Positions 12,657 to 20,502 of a stretch of DNA of 26,155 nucleotides are shown piece after piece. This DNA is from a virus, in IMG/VR virus record IMGVR_UViG_3300037587_000095, positions 1 to 26,155 of that record; one strand, written 5' to 3'. The notes beneath the pieces were generated by a model. It was not told the DNA's origin and searched no databases. It saw only the letters and a program-made list of their open reading frames with translations. Each line of letters begins with the position of its first letter. Positions within the stretch are counted from its first letter, which is position 1. The translations under genes were made by a program, and so were the position numbers.

Positions 12657-13628
12657 ATGGGCTTTACTAATTTTCCTAATGGATTGACCAGTTTTGGCAT
12701 TCCACAATTGGGCGATGGCATTCCCAGCACGTTTGGCGAATACATTTTTGTTGATCCTGATGCGGTTGGGGCAAACAACGGAAGGAATCGGCGTGATGCG
12801 TTTCGAACTGTTGGCCAGGCTGTAACAAAGGCAGCAACCAATACTCACGCGGTTATCATGATGGCTGGTAACTCAGCGCATTCAACCGCAACCGATAATG
12901 ATGAGCTGACTCTTACCAAGAGCCGAATTCACTTTGTTGGCTTGGGTGGGGGTTCACGTTATCTCGGTCAGCGTACCCGTTGGACTATGGGCGTTACTAC
13001 CGGGACAGCAATCGCAATCGTTCAGAATACTGGTGTGGGTAATACCTTCACCAACATCAAGTTCGACTCTGCTGATACGCTATCAACCAGCAAGTATGCC
13101 TTTGCTGATGGTGGCGAATACACCCAAATGACTAACTGCGAGATCGTTCATTCTGGTCAGCTCGGTGTAGCAACCGCTGCTCCTCTGTTGTGTAACGGTG
13201 ATTCGGCCTATTACCTGGGTTGTGCAATTGGTTCGCTGGTACATGTCTGGACTGTGGCGGCTCAGAATGTACTGTTTGACCGGGAAACAATCTCCGGGGC
13301 GGTAGCGCGTGACGTTATCTTTGAGGATTGCTTCTCTTTGGCTAAAACGACTAACGCTTCGTTTGTCCACCACAGAGGAACAGGCGCAACTGATATCGAA
13401 CGGATGCTGATCTATAAAGGCGAATGTGGATTCATCAACGCTAAGCTGGGATCAGCTAATCCGGCGCAGTGTGTTGGATTTACATCTGAGCAGACCCAGG
13501 GGGATATTGTTATCGGTCCTAACTGTTATGACCGGGGCAATAGCGCAGTTTCAACCACTACCGGAGTGTTTATTTATAACTCTGGAGCACCGGCCAACAC
13601 CGGCAACTCTGGTATTCAATCAGCATGA
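12657..13628 (+). CDS. beta-helix virion protein next to the coat gene, 323 residues
   Basis: The ATG at 12657 has TTTTGAGGTGG upstream. The N-terminus MGFTNFPNGLTSFGIPQLGD is a short segment I recall from other phages just downstream of coat genes. It is followed by YIFVDPDAVGANNGRNRRDA-FRTVGQAV, the typical entry of a parallel beta-helix. The remainder consists of repeated short strands with NTFTNIKFDS and similar rungs, plus cysteines spaced along the helix. It may be a capsid fibre or decoration; no catalytic residues stand out. A second, enzymatic role on polysaccharide is possible but unsupported. Confidence 0.7.
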   Translation: MGFTNFPNGLTSFGIPQLGDGIPSTFGEYIFVDPDAVGANNGRNRRDAFRTVGQAVTKAATNTHAVIMMAGNSAHSTATDNDELTLTKSRIHFVGLGGGSRYLGQRTRWTMGVTTGTAIAIVQNTGVGNTFTNIKFDSADTLSTSKYAFADGGEYTQMTNCEIVHSGQLGVATAAPLLCNGDSAYYLGCAIGSLVHVWTVAAQNVLFDRETISGAVARDVIFEDCFSLAKTTNASFVHHRGTGATDIERMLIYKGECGFINAKLGSANPAQCVGFTSEQTQGDIVIGPNCYDRGNSAVSTTTGVFIYNSGAPANTGNSGIQSA

Positions 13629-13840
13629 TCTACGAATATAGGTGCGGGTGCGGAAACAAATGGGAAGAAGTCAGAAAGCTGTCTGATTATTCCCAGCCCG
13701 CGTTTTGTGAGTGCGGGGAAGTCGGTAAGCGTGTTCTATCTGCGCTTCCGTCTTCTTCCCGCAGAACTCACCCTGATGTTAAACAGGACATTCATGAACT
13801 TGTCGCTGGTGTGCCTGCCAGCAATTACACAGAGATTTAA
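13625..13840 (+). CDS. FmdB-type zinc-ribbon protein, 71 residues
   Basis: The ATG overlaps the preceding stop (ATGA). The opening MIYEYRCGCGNKWEEVRKLS and FCECGEVGKRVLSA match the FmdB family zinc ribbon, with Cys7-x-Cys9 and Cys28-x-Cys30 as ligands. The family normally has C-x2-C knuckles, so the shortened C-x-C spacing is unusual but symmetric. The tail (residues 41-71) is polar. These proteins bind zinc and have been proposed to regulate expression; their role in phage head-gene clusters is unknown. Confidence 0.75.
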   Translation: MIYEYRCGCGNKWEEVRKLSDYSQPAFCECGEVGKRVLSALPSSSRRTHPDVKQDIHELVAGVPASNYTEI

Positions 13841-13878
13841 TTCCCTTGCCAAGGACGGCACCCTTTGAGGATTAACAG

Positions 13879-14496
13879 ATGCGTCCGATTCAACTCTTAT
13901 CTACTCCAGCAGCGGCGGATCTAACGGGTTTCGCAAGCAATGTTACCGGGGATACCTTCACTCTTACAGCTAATGATTCGGGCGATTCACTAGGCCACCA
14001 AGTCAGCGTTCGCAACGACACGGCCAATAGTCATGCCGGAAAAACTATTACCCTAGTCGGCACTGATCCAGATGGACGGCCATTGACTGAAGTAGTTACT
14101 GGCCCAGGGGTTAGCGCAACAGTCGAATCAGCCGGTTATTTCCTGACTCTAGAGAGCGCAACCCCATCAGCCACTATTGGCGCTGATACGTTTGATATCG
14201 GCTGGGTAGATGAATTCTCAACACAATCCATTCCGTTGAATTGGCGTGGTGCAGATGTGGCGTTGAATGTAACTGTATCAGGAACCATCGATTATACAGT
14301 TCAACAGACTTTTGATGATGTGCAGTTTGAAAGCGATGCATTCACTTGGAATAACCATTCCGATACTAATCTAGTAACGGCCACAATTACTCTAAACGGG
14401 TCTTATAATGAAATCCCCACTGCCACCAGGCTGATTGTTAACTCTTACTCAACAGGGGCCACAGTCGAATATAACGTAGTTTCACGGGATGTTTGA
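13879..14496 (+). CDS. beta-rich structural protein, 205 residues
   Basis: The ribosome site repeats the decamer TTTGAGGATT found before the decoration gene, with the same spacing to the ATG. The protein is Thr/Asp/Ser-rich with beta strands throughout (FASNVTGDTFTLTANDSGDS; later TATITLNGSYNEIPTATRLI), consistent with a tandem Ig-like or jelly-roll fold. It contains no Cys and no membrane segment. It lies between the coat and portal-sealing genes, so it may decorate the head or form part of the neck. I cannot name a family. Confidence 0.65.
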   Translation: MRPIQLLSTPAAADLTGFASNVTGDTFTLTANDSGDSLGHQVSVRNDTANSHAGKTITLVGTDPDGRPLTEVVTGPGVSATVESAGYFLTLESATPSATIGADTFDIGWVDEFSTQSIPLNWRGADVALNVTVSGTIDYTVQQTFDDVQFESDAFTWNNHSDTNLVTATITLNGSYNEIPTATRLIVNSYSTGATVEYNVVSRDV

Positions 14497-14498
14497 TC

Positions 14499-14759
14499 AT
14501 GCGCCGCAAGAGCCGCAGGAATAATCTAAAGCTTGGTGATTCAAACGCAATAGATGACATTACCGGGTTTAAGCACAAGCGTTCTGAGATGCGGAAACTT
14601 AGTGGCGAACAGAAAGGTTTACTTACCCATAAGCGCAATTGGAACCCGCCTCATCCTCAGTTAAAGATCAAAGGGCGCACAGACAAGATTGCGGTTGAAG
14701 ACACCAGGGTACGCCCTGCTGATGACTTCTCTGATCCACCTACACAGGATGACTTATAG
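14499..14759 (+). CDS. hypothetical basic protein, 86 residues
   Basis: The ATG at 14499 is two bases after the preceding stop; a TTG at 14493 is an alternative that would overlap it. The product is strongly basic at the start (MRRKSRRNNLKLGDSNAIDD) and charged throughout, with NWNPPHPQLKIKGRTDKI in the middle. It is probably flexible. Its stop overlaps the GTG start of the tail factor by one base. A virion or assembly role is likely by position; nothing more can be said. Confidence 0.6.
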   Translation: MRRKSRRNNLKLGDSNAIDDITGFKHKRSEMRKLSGEQKGLLTHKRNWNPPHPQLKIKGRTDKIAVEDTRVRPADDFSDPPTQDDL

Positions 14760-15703
14760 TGGCAACTTCTGGATCAGTCGATTTCACCATGACAGCCGAA
14801 AAGGTTATCGAAAAAGCCTTTGGTAAGATCGGCGTCAAGGTGGCAGAACAAAGCCTACAAGCTTCTGAGATCCAGGATGGGCTCGATGAGCTTAATATCA
14901 TGCTCAAAGCTTGGCAGGGTCAGGGTTTACACCTGTGGTCTAAAACAGAGGGCGTTATATTCCTTGATAAAGGCAAGACAGACTATCTCCTAGGCGCTAC
15001 AGGCGACGAAGCGACCGACTTCGATGACTTTGTAAGCACTACCACAACGAACGCTGAGGCGGCCTTAGCGGTCGTTATAGAGGTATCTGACACAACCGGA
15101 ATGATTGCCTTGGATAACGTGGGCATCGCGTTGGATTCAGGTATTCGCCATTGGACGACCATTGTTAGCGTCGATTCGCCCACTCAGATCACCATCACCA
15201 CAGGCATTCCTACCGTATCAGAAGCCGGAAGCACTGTTTTCACCTTCACCGACCTGATTAAAAGACCTTTGCGGGTAATTGGTGCTCGTCGTAAGACGTT
15301 TAATGTCGATTCCGAGATCGAAGTACCGGTTATGTCGCGGTTTGACTACTTCAACCAGCCTGCTAAAGAAGCTCAAGGCACTGTGGTTAACTATTACTAC
15401 TCTCCTCAGCTCGGTAATGGTCGGTTTTATGTATGGCAAACAGCAGATAGCATTGATGACTTCGTGCGCATTACTTACGAGCGTCCGATTGAGGATATTG
15501 ACGACAAAGAAAACAACCTAGACATGCCTGTTGAGTGGTTGCAGGCAATTATCTATAACCTGGCTGCTAGATTGGCCGATGATTATGATGCGCCAGTAGC
15601 TAAGGTTCAAAGCGTGATCGGTAAAGCGGCGGTGTTCCTCGAGAACATCTTAGGCTTTGATGAGGAGCCTAGTTCACTGTTAATCCAGCCGGAGTTTGAC
15701 TGA
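14759..15703 (+). CDS. gp4-like head-tail adaptor (tail accessory factor)
   Basis: The GTG start at 14759 overlaps the previous stop by one base. The N-terminal 60 residues have the helical pattern of P22 gp4-type adaptors (KVIEKAFGKIGVKVAEQSLQ, then DELNIMLKAWQGQGLHLWS), which assemble on the portal. At 314 residues it is much longer than P22 gp4 (166, from memory). A central beta-rich insertion runs from about 75 to 165. The C-terminal part includes SRFDYFNQPAKEAQGTVVNY and YERPIEDIDDKENNLDMP, as in related podophage adaptors. The gp10-like gene follows directly, as in P22. Confidence 0.8.
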   Translation: MATSGSVDFTMTAEKVIEKAFGKIGVKVAEQSLQASEIQDGLDELNIMLKAWQGQGLHLWSKTEGVIFLDKGKTDYLLGATGDEATDFDDFVSTTTTNAEAALAVVIEVSDTTGMIALDNVGIALDSGIRHWTTIVSVDSPTQITITTGIPTVSEAGSTVFTFTDLIKRPLRVIGARRKTFNVDSEIEVPVMSRFDYFNQPAKEAQGTVVNYYYSPQLGNGRFYVWQTADSIDDFVRITYERPIEDIDDKENNLDMPVEWLQAIIYNLAARLADDYDAPVAKVQSVIGKAAVFLENILGFDEEPSSLLIQPEFD

Positions 15704-17175
15704 TGCCGCGGGTTCAACTGGAGATAGGCACAGGGTTCTATCAGAGCGCTTCTCTGCCATTAGCGGCGCAAAGGTGCATCAATCAATACCCTGTGATTCC
15801 TCAAGCCACAGCGCTCAATCAGAGGGCTTTATTCGGCTGCCCAGGAACTAAGACGCTCTCAACTTCAGGCGATACCATCAGCGGATCTAATCGCGGTTCC
15901 CAAATCATGAAGGGAGTGGGGTATTTCATTAATGGAACTCGGCTTTATTCCCTAACTACTGGTGGTGTTGTTGTAGATATCGGAGCCATTACAGGGACAG
16001 GGGAGGTTTCACTAGCTAACAACGGTCAATTCCTTGTCATTGTTGTACCTGGTGGCGATGCTTTTGCATTCGATAACGTAGCCGATACGCTCACCCAGAT
16101 TACAGATGTAGACTTTATCACCTCTAACACAGTGGTATTTAAAGACGGGTTCTTTGTCTTCTCTGCAGCAGATGGAAGCGTATTCTTTAATTCTGCCCTC
16201 AATGATCCCTTTACTTATGACGCGCTGGACTTTGGAACAGCAGAAATTAATCCTGATCGTATTGTTGCTTTGCATGTTAACCATAATGAGTTGTTTGTAA
16301 CTGGTGAGCAGACGATAGAGCTATTCCAGAATGTGGGTGGATCAGGCTTCCCATTTCAACGTATCCCTGGCGCGAATATCCAAAAAGGCGTCTATGCAAA
16401 GTTCAGCCTGGCTGAGTTTGACAACACGTTTGTATTTGTTGGTGGGGGAGAGAACGAGGAGCCTGCAATTTGGAAAGTAACTGGATCAAGTTCAGTCCAG
16501 AAGATTTCAACCAGCGCGATTGATAACGCTATTCAGAAGTTTACTGAGGCAGAGATAGAAAGGGCATTCTCATGGACATACCAAGAAGGCGGCAACTTCT
16601 TTGTAGGGTTCACGTTTGAAAGCTCTAGGATACCCTCTAAGACGTTTGTTTATGATGCCACTACTAGCGCACTAGCTGGCGGCTCAACATGGCATGAGAG
16701 ACAGACAGGAGTCACAGACAACAGGTGGCGCGTTAACTCCATGATCAGGCTAGGCGGAAAGCTGCTGGTTGGTGATCAGGTCGACGGTCGAATTGGAGAG
16801 TTGGATTTAGAGACCTTTGACGAATATGGAAACGTTTTGTTCTGGTCTAAATCGTCTGCTCCATTCTCTAATCAAGGCATGAGTTCGTTCTTTGGTGAAG
16901 TTGAGTTATTTATGCAAGCGGGTGAGGGTTTAACTACAGGCCAGGGTTCTGATCCAGTTGTAAGAATGGACTTCTCCGATAGCGGGGGAAGGGCCGGGAC
17001 GTTCTCAAGTGAGTTCAGCCGTAACTATGGTAAAATTGGAGAATTCAATCAAAGAACTATTTGGCGCAGGCAGGGAGACATCCCTAATTCAAGGGTTATA
17101 AGGTTTAGCGGATCTGATCCAGTTATCCGTAATATTCTTAAGCTTGAAGCCAACGCGGAGAGCGGCACACAATGA
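15703..17175 (+). CDS. gp10-like packaged-DNA stabilisation protein
   Basis: The 490-residue length is close to P22 gp10 (472, from memory). The opening MPRVQLEIGTGFYQSASLPL and AAQRCINQYPVIPQ corresponds to the conserved start of the phage-stabilise family ('...RxxNxYP'). The remainder is beta-propeller-like, with repeated aromatic/Gly strands (FKDGFFVFSAADGSVFFNSA; later RVNSMIRLGGKLLVGDQVDG). In P22 it plugs the portal after gp4 and carries the needle. The start overlaps the gp4-like stop by one base. Function follows from family and order. Confidence 0.85.
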   Translation: MPRVQLEIGTGFYQSASLPLAAQRCINQYPVIPQATALNQRALFGCPGTKTLSTSGDTISGSNRGSQIMKGVGYFINGTRLYSLTTGGVVVDIGAITGTGEVSLANNGQFLVIVVPGGDAFAFDNVADTLTQITDVDFITSNTVVFKDGFFVFSAADGSVFFNSALNDPFTYDALDFGTAEINPDRIVALHVNHNELFVTGEQTIELFQNVGGSGFPFQRIPGANIQKGVYAKFSLAEFDNTFVFVGGGENEEPAIWKVTGSSSVQKISTSAIDNAIQKFTEAEIERAFSWTYQEGGNFFVGFTFESSRIPSKTFVYDATTSALAGGSTWHERQTGVTDNRWRVNSMIRLGGKLLVGDQVDGRIGELDLETFDEYGNVLFWSKSSAPFSNQGMSSFFGEVELFMQAGEGLTTGQGSDPVVRMDFSDSGGRAGTFSSEFSRNYGKIGEFNQRTIWRRQGDIPNSRVIRFSGSDPVIRNILKLEANAESGTQ

Positions 17176-17435
17176 CGCATTTGATACCGCCAAGACGAGG
17201 AGAGGTATTAACCAATAAGGGCATGGGTACAACTCGCCTGATGGAATACCTTGAGCGTCTGACTGGTACCGTTAATGATTCAGCCGATTCTGTAGATGCT
17301 CAAATCATTCAAAACCTGTCATCAGCAGTATTCGCGCTACAGGTTCAGATTGGTTCAGGTGATGCGCTAACATCTGACACGGATAGTTTAACAGTAGATT
17401 CTGATATTCTTTTTATAGATCAGACGGAGGCTTGA
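17172..17435 (+). CDS. small protein after the gp10-like gene, 87 residues
   Basis: The ATGA overlap with the gp10-like gene couples the two. The middle part (MEYLERLTGTVNDSADSVDA and QNLSSAVFALQVQIGS) looks like an amphipathic or coiled-coil helix, and the C-terminus is acidic. The gene sits at the place of the P22 needle gene (gp26) but is far shorter. It could be a needle-hub or fibre subunit; the evidence is position only. Confidence 0.6.
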   Translation: MTHLIPPRRGEVLTNKGMGTTRLMEYLERLTGTVNDSADSVDAQIIQNLSSAVFALQVQIGSGDALTSDTDSLTVDSDILFIDQTEA

Positions 17436-17437
17436 TT

Positions 17438-17605
17438 TTGATTGACTTCCAAGATGAAAAGATAGTTAAGGTTGATCTTTCACAAAAGCGAGTGATCATC
17501 TTAACATTGAAAGACGGTATAGAAATAAGTCTATTTATCGATGAAATAGAAGAAATAAACAACCTGATAAAGATAGATAACCCGACGACTAAAAGGCGTT
17601 ATTAA
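17438..17605 (+). CDS. small protein with TTG start, 55 residues
   Basis: A TTG at 17438 opens a frame ending at TAA 17603-17605, filling the gap between its neighbours almost exactly. GGAGG (17426-17430) lies 7 bases before the TTG, an ideal spacing. The product begins MIDFQDEKIVKVDLSQKRVI and continues ILTLKDGIEISLFIDEIEE; it looks like a compact beta-hairpin pair followed by a helix and a basic tail. No family is recognised. The ribosome site, snug fit and protein-like composition argue that it is real despite the rare start. Confidence 0.6.
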   Translation: MIDFQDEKIVKVDLSQKRVIILTLKDGIEISLFIDEIEEINNLIKIDNPTTKRRY

Positions 17606-17607
17606 TC

Positions 17608-18867
17608 ATGCCCCAGCAATTGATAGGCGTAGGAGCAGCGGCCAACGATGGTACGGGCGATAATTGGCGTGACGCTCTTATTAAAGTAAACGACAATTTC
17701 ACTGAATTGTTTGATACAGGGAACCCAACGCAACGAGTAATCATAAACGCTCTGGCTGATTTCCCTACTCCTGTGTCTAACGTAATCACATTAGCTAACG
17801 ACACCGAATATTTGCTAGGCGATGATATTAGTCTTGGGCTCAATGAGCTTGTTATGGGTGACGGTTGCGCAGTTTCAGGAATAGAATCTATTGCTATTAC
17901 GCTGACCTATACCGGGACTGGTGATATGTTCACTATCCTAAACAATACGGCACGAATCAGCGATATATCGCTATCGTGTGCAACTGGTCGGGTTATTAAC
18001 TTCTCAGATAATACAGACACGTTATTCAGGATGAACGATTGCACTGTCACATGCGCCACATTTGGATTGTTTAATAGCTCAGGAGCAAGTGGATCAACAA
18101 CACGATTCACAAACGTCAGCCCAGCGTCGATAACCTCTAGCGGCTGTACGATTACAGGTGGCTGGAATACCTGGCTTTGGGAGGTATCAGCAACAAATAT
18201 AACAGGCGGAACATTTTTCAATTTCGGGACGGCAACATTTGATGCGATAGTTTTAGATTTGGTATTGGCGAATCTTGGAGCCGGGACAACATTAATTAAC
18301 GGCGCCGTATCATCTGCAAACATAAACGCAGGCGGGACAGCGATTATTACCCGAATGCTTACATCAGGTTCAGGGGCTATTCTTTCTGGTGTGACTGTTG
18401 ATGATGCATTATGGAATTTCCACCATAATGATGATATAGCGGATACTCGTCCAGACGGTTTATTGTCAATGCAAGGAAATGCAGTTAATACAGTAATTGC
18501 AGTAGCAGGCACCCCCGTGCTAATAGCGGGAACATGGGTTGTCGAAAGGGCGAGTCAGTTCACTGGAACAACGGCGGGCAGACTGACCTATGACGGGGGA
18601 AAAGACGCGACTTTGCCAATAACTGGGTCGTTTACAGTAGAACCTGATTCGGGAGGCGCTGTTAATATTTCTATTGAAGTTGCCATAGATGGGAGCGTAA
18701 TCCCCGGTTCAAAACGTACAGGTAACACATCTGCAGGGAACCCGATATCTGTTACGGTCCCATGGCAAGAGATTTTCTCTACTGCTACTTTTGTAGAATA
18801 TTTTGTGACAAATGAGACAACAACAGTAGATATTCTTGTGTCTAGCGCAGTTGGGAGAGTTAACTAA
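17608..18867 (+). CDS. beta-helix fibre-like protein, 419 residues
   Basis: The N-terminus has IGVGAAANDGTGDNWRDALI followed by KVNDNFTELFDTG, a motif found near the start of many phage fibre and baseplate proteins. From about residue 75 to 300 the sequence shows short repeated strands with Asn, Thr, Ser and Cys, the profile of a parallel beta-helix (TRFTNVSPASITSSGCTITG). The last 110 residues look like a separate beta-sandwich. It lies where P22 has its needle, between gp10 and ejection genes. A needle-tip or second receptor-binding protein is likely. No catalytic residues are evident. Confidence 0.65.
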   Translation: MPQQLIGVGAAANDGTGDNWRDALIKVNDNFTELFDTGNPTQRVIINALADFPTPVSNVITLANDTEYLLGDDISLGLNELVMGDGCAVSGIESIAITLTYTGTGDMFTILNNTARISDISLSCATGRVINFSDNTDTLFRMNDCTVTCATFGLFNSSGASGSTTRFTNVSPASITSSGCTITGGWNTWLWEVSATNITGGTFFNFGTATFDAIVLDLVLANLGAGTTLINGAVSSANINAGGTAIITRMLTSGSGAILSGVTVDDALWNFHHNDDIADTRPDGLLSMQGNAVNTVIAVAGTPVLIAGTWVVERASQFTGTTAGRLTYDGGKDATLPITGSFTVEPDSGGAVNISIEVAIDGSVIPGSKRTGNTSAGNPISVTVPWQEIFSTATFVEYFVTNETTTVDILVSSAVGRVN

Positions 18868-19202
18868 TGGCAACTACTGTATTAGTTAACAGCGTTCAGA
18901 ACTCGCTGACAAACACTATACAGAAGTTTTATACATCTCCTGCTGATGGTGCCGGGACAGTAATTACAGCTTTCACGGCGACGAATAACACAGGGTCGAA
19001 CAGAACTTATAAGGCTTATATATTCGCATCAGGGGCAACAAGTGTTGAAGCGGTCACTCCATTAAAGATTGTAATTCGGAATCGCTTTGATCCAGGTAAT
19101 GCAATTGTTAACCATGTTATACCGCCTGGGGGAACATTGAGAATGGAAACAGATTTGTTGGATACCATTGTTTATCGTGTAACCGGAAATGAACTTTCAT
19201 AA
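18867..19202 (+). CDS. small beta-sandwich virion protein, 111 residues
   Basis: It overlaps the fibre-like gene by one base. The sequence (MATTVLVNSVQNSLTNTIQK, then RTYKAYIFASGATSVEAVTP and HVIPPGGTLRMETD) has the pattern of a single small beta-sandwich of the kind used as trimerisation or tip domains. There is no Cys or membrane segment. It probably acts with the preceding gene product. Confidence 0.6.
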   Translation: MATTVLVNSVQNSLTNTIQKFYTSPADGAGTVITAFTATNNTGSNRTYKAYIFASGATSVEAVTPLKIVIRNRFDPGNAIVNHVIPPGGTLRMETDLLDTIVYRVTGNELS

Positions 19203-19216
19203 GTAGGTAATTAATT

Positions 19217-19903
19217 ATGCCAGCAGCAGGAGCAGCAGGACCAAGAGGGGGAAGAGGAGGCGCTGAAACTGGTGGTTTCGGTAGTCGAGGAGGCTTAGGC
19301 TCAGCGGGCGGGTCAACTGGTGCGCTAGGTCGTGGTATTGCTGAAGCGTCTAGGCGTTCACGTGAGCTTGAAAGAGAGCGAGCGCCCACGTCAAAGGATC
19401 TTGGTCAACGAGCACTAGCGGCCGGTCGTTCTCGTTTTGGACAATCTCTGATTGAGAAACTTAAAAGCCCAGAAGCTTTGGGTGCTTTAGGCGGAGCAGT
19501 TATAGGTACTCTTGCAGGGGTCGGTCCATTAGCTGGGGCAAAACTCGGTGTGGATTTCGCAAGAAGCGGTCTTTTCTCTTCTGAGGCTGAAAAAGGCGAA
19601 GGGTTTGATTCTTTCGGCCCGACTCAAGAAGCTCAAGCAGCACAGCCATCGGCTGCTCAACCTGGTCAAACTCAACAACTAGGTGGGCAGGCTCTTGCTG
19701 GCATCTCTCCGGGTGGTGGAGCGGGGGTAGACTCAACAGGCCAGCCGGCTCAAGAACTAGCAGCAGCAGGAAGAACAAGCGGTCTAGCACAGGCACCCCA
19801 GCAATTAGCTTTCCAGCCGCCTCAGAATCAATTTCTTAATCGACTAGGCCCATTGCCTGCGGTTAACTTGCAAGCGTTCCCAGGCGCTTTAGGGAGGGTT
19901 TAA
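19217..19903 (+). CDS. putative ejection protein (position and size of P22 gp7)
   Basis: The 228-residue product is extremely rich in Gly, Ala, Arg and Gln. Residues 1-50 are low-complexity (GGRGGAETGGFGSRGGLGSA). A Gly/Ala-rich hydrophobic stretch GALGGAVIGTLAGVGPLAGA (around residues 93-112) could span or perturb a membrane. The remainder is Gln-rich and disordered-looking. P22 gp7 is 229 residues (from memory) and lies in the same place. Ejection proteins enter the host envelope ahead of DNA. The assignment rests on composition, size and order. Confidence 0.6.
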   Translation: MPAAGAAGPRGGRGGAETGGFGSRGGLGSAGGSTGALGRGIAEASRRSRELERERAPTSKDLGQRALAAGRSRFGQSLIEKLKSPEALGALGGAVIGTLAGVGPLAGAKLGVDFARSGLFSSEAEKGEGFDSFGPTQEAQAAQPSAAQPGQTQQLGGQALAGISPGGGAGVDSTGQPAQELAAAGRTSGLAQAPQQLAFQPPQNQFLNRLGPLPAVNLQAFPGALGRV

Positions 19904-19904
19904 C

Positions 19905-20498
19905 GTGGTTGATTTTCTTGATCCAACAGGAGCACAAGCAGCAGCAGAGGAAGCGGCTAGGGTTCAGTCTCAAGCGGCGGTGTCGGCTGTTCCTATTCAA
20001 CAACAGGCTTTCCTTGGTGCTCAACAGAATATCCAACCATTCGTAGGGGTCGGACAGGCAGCACTTGGAAGTCGCGCGGCTCTAGCTGGGCTTGGCGGGC
20101 AAGCCGGACAAGAGGCCGCGTTTGCTCAGATTGCTGAATCACCTGGACAGAGGTTTATCCGTGATCGACAACAACGCGCATTATTGCGTAATGCTTCGGC
20201 TATCGGTGGCTTAGGTGGTGGCAATATTCGCACAGCCTTACAAGAACAGGCGGCAGGGTTTGCGGCTCAAGACATAGGCGCACAAAGGCAGGAACTTGCT
20301 CAGCTATCAGGAGGAGGGTTGCAGGCTGCAGGGACGCTAGGCGGTCTAGGAGCAGCCACAGCAGGGAATATAGCCGATCTAACACAAGCAGAGGCAGCAG
20401 CAAGAGCAACTGGTATACTTGGCTCACAACAGGCGCAAGCTTCAGGAGTAGAACAAGCTCTAGGTCTTGCAACCACACTAGCGAGCATTTTTGGGTGA
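19905..20498 (+). CDS. putative DNA-transfer/ejection protein, 197 residues
   Basis: The GTG at 19905 has GGGAGGG upstream. The protein is Ala/Gln/Gly-rich and helical (DPTGAQAAAEEAARVQSQAA), with the segment SPGQRFIRDRQQRALLRNAS followed by AIGGLGGGNIRTALQ. I recall similar arrangements in podophage proteins annotated as DNA-transfer proteins. It resembles the position and rough size of P22 gp14 (172, from memory). No signal peptide; the Gly-rich hydrophobic parts may interact with membranes on ejection. Confidence 0.65.
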   Translation: MVDFLDPTGAQAAAEEAARVQSQAAVSAVPIQQQAFLGAQQNIQPFVGVGQAALGSRAALAGLGGQAGQEAAFAQIAESPGQRFIRDRQQRALLRNASAIGGLGGGNIRTALQEQAAGFAAQDIGAQRQELAQLSGGGLQAAGTLGGLGAATAGNIADLTQAEAAARATGILGSQQAQASGVEQALGLATTLASIFG

Positions 20499-20502
20499 TA
20501 TT

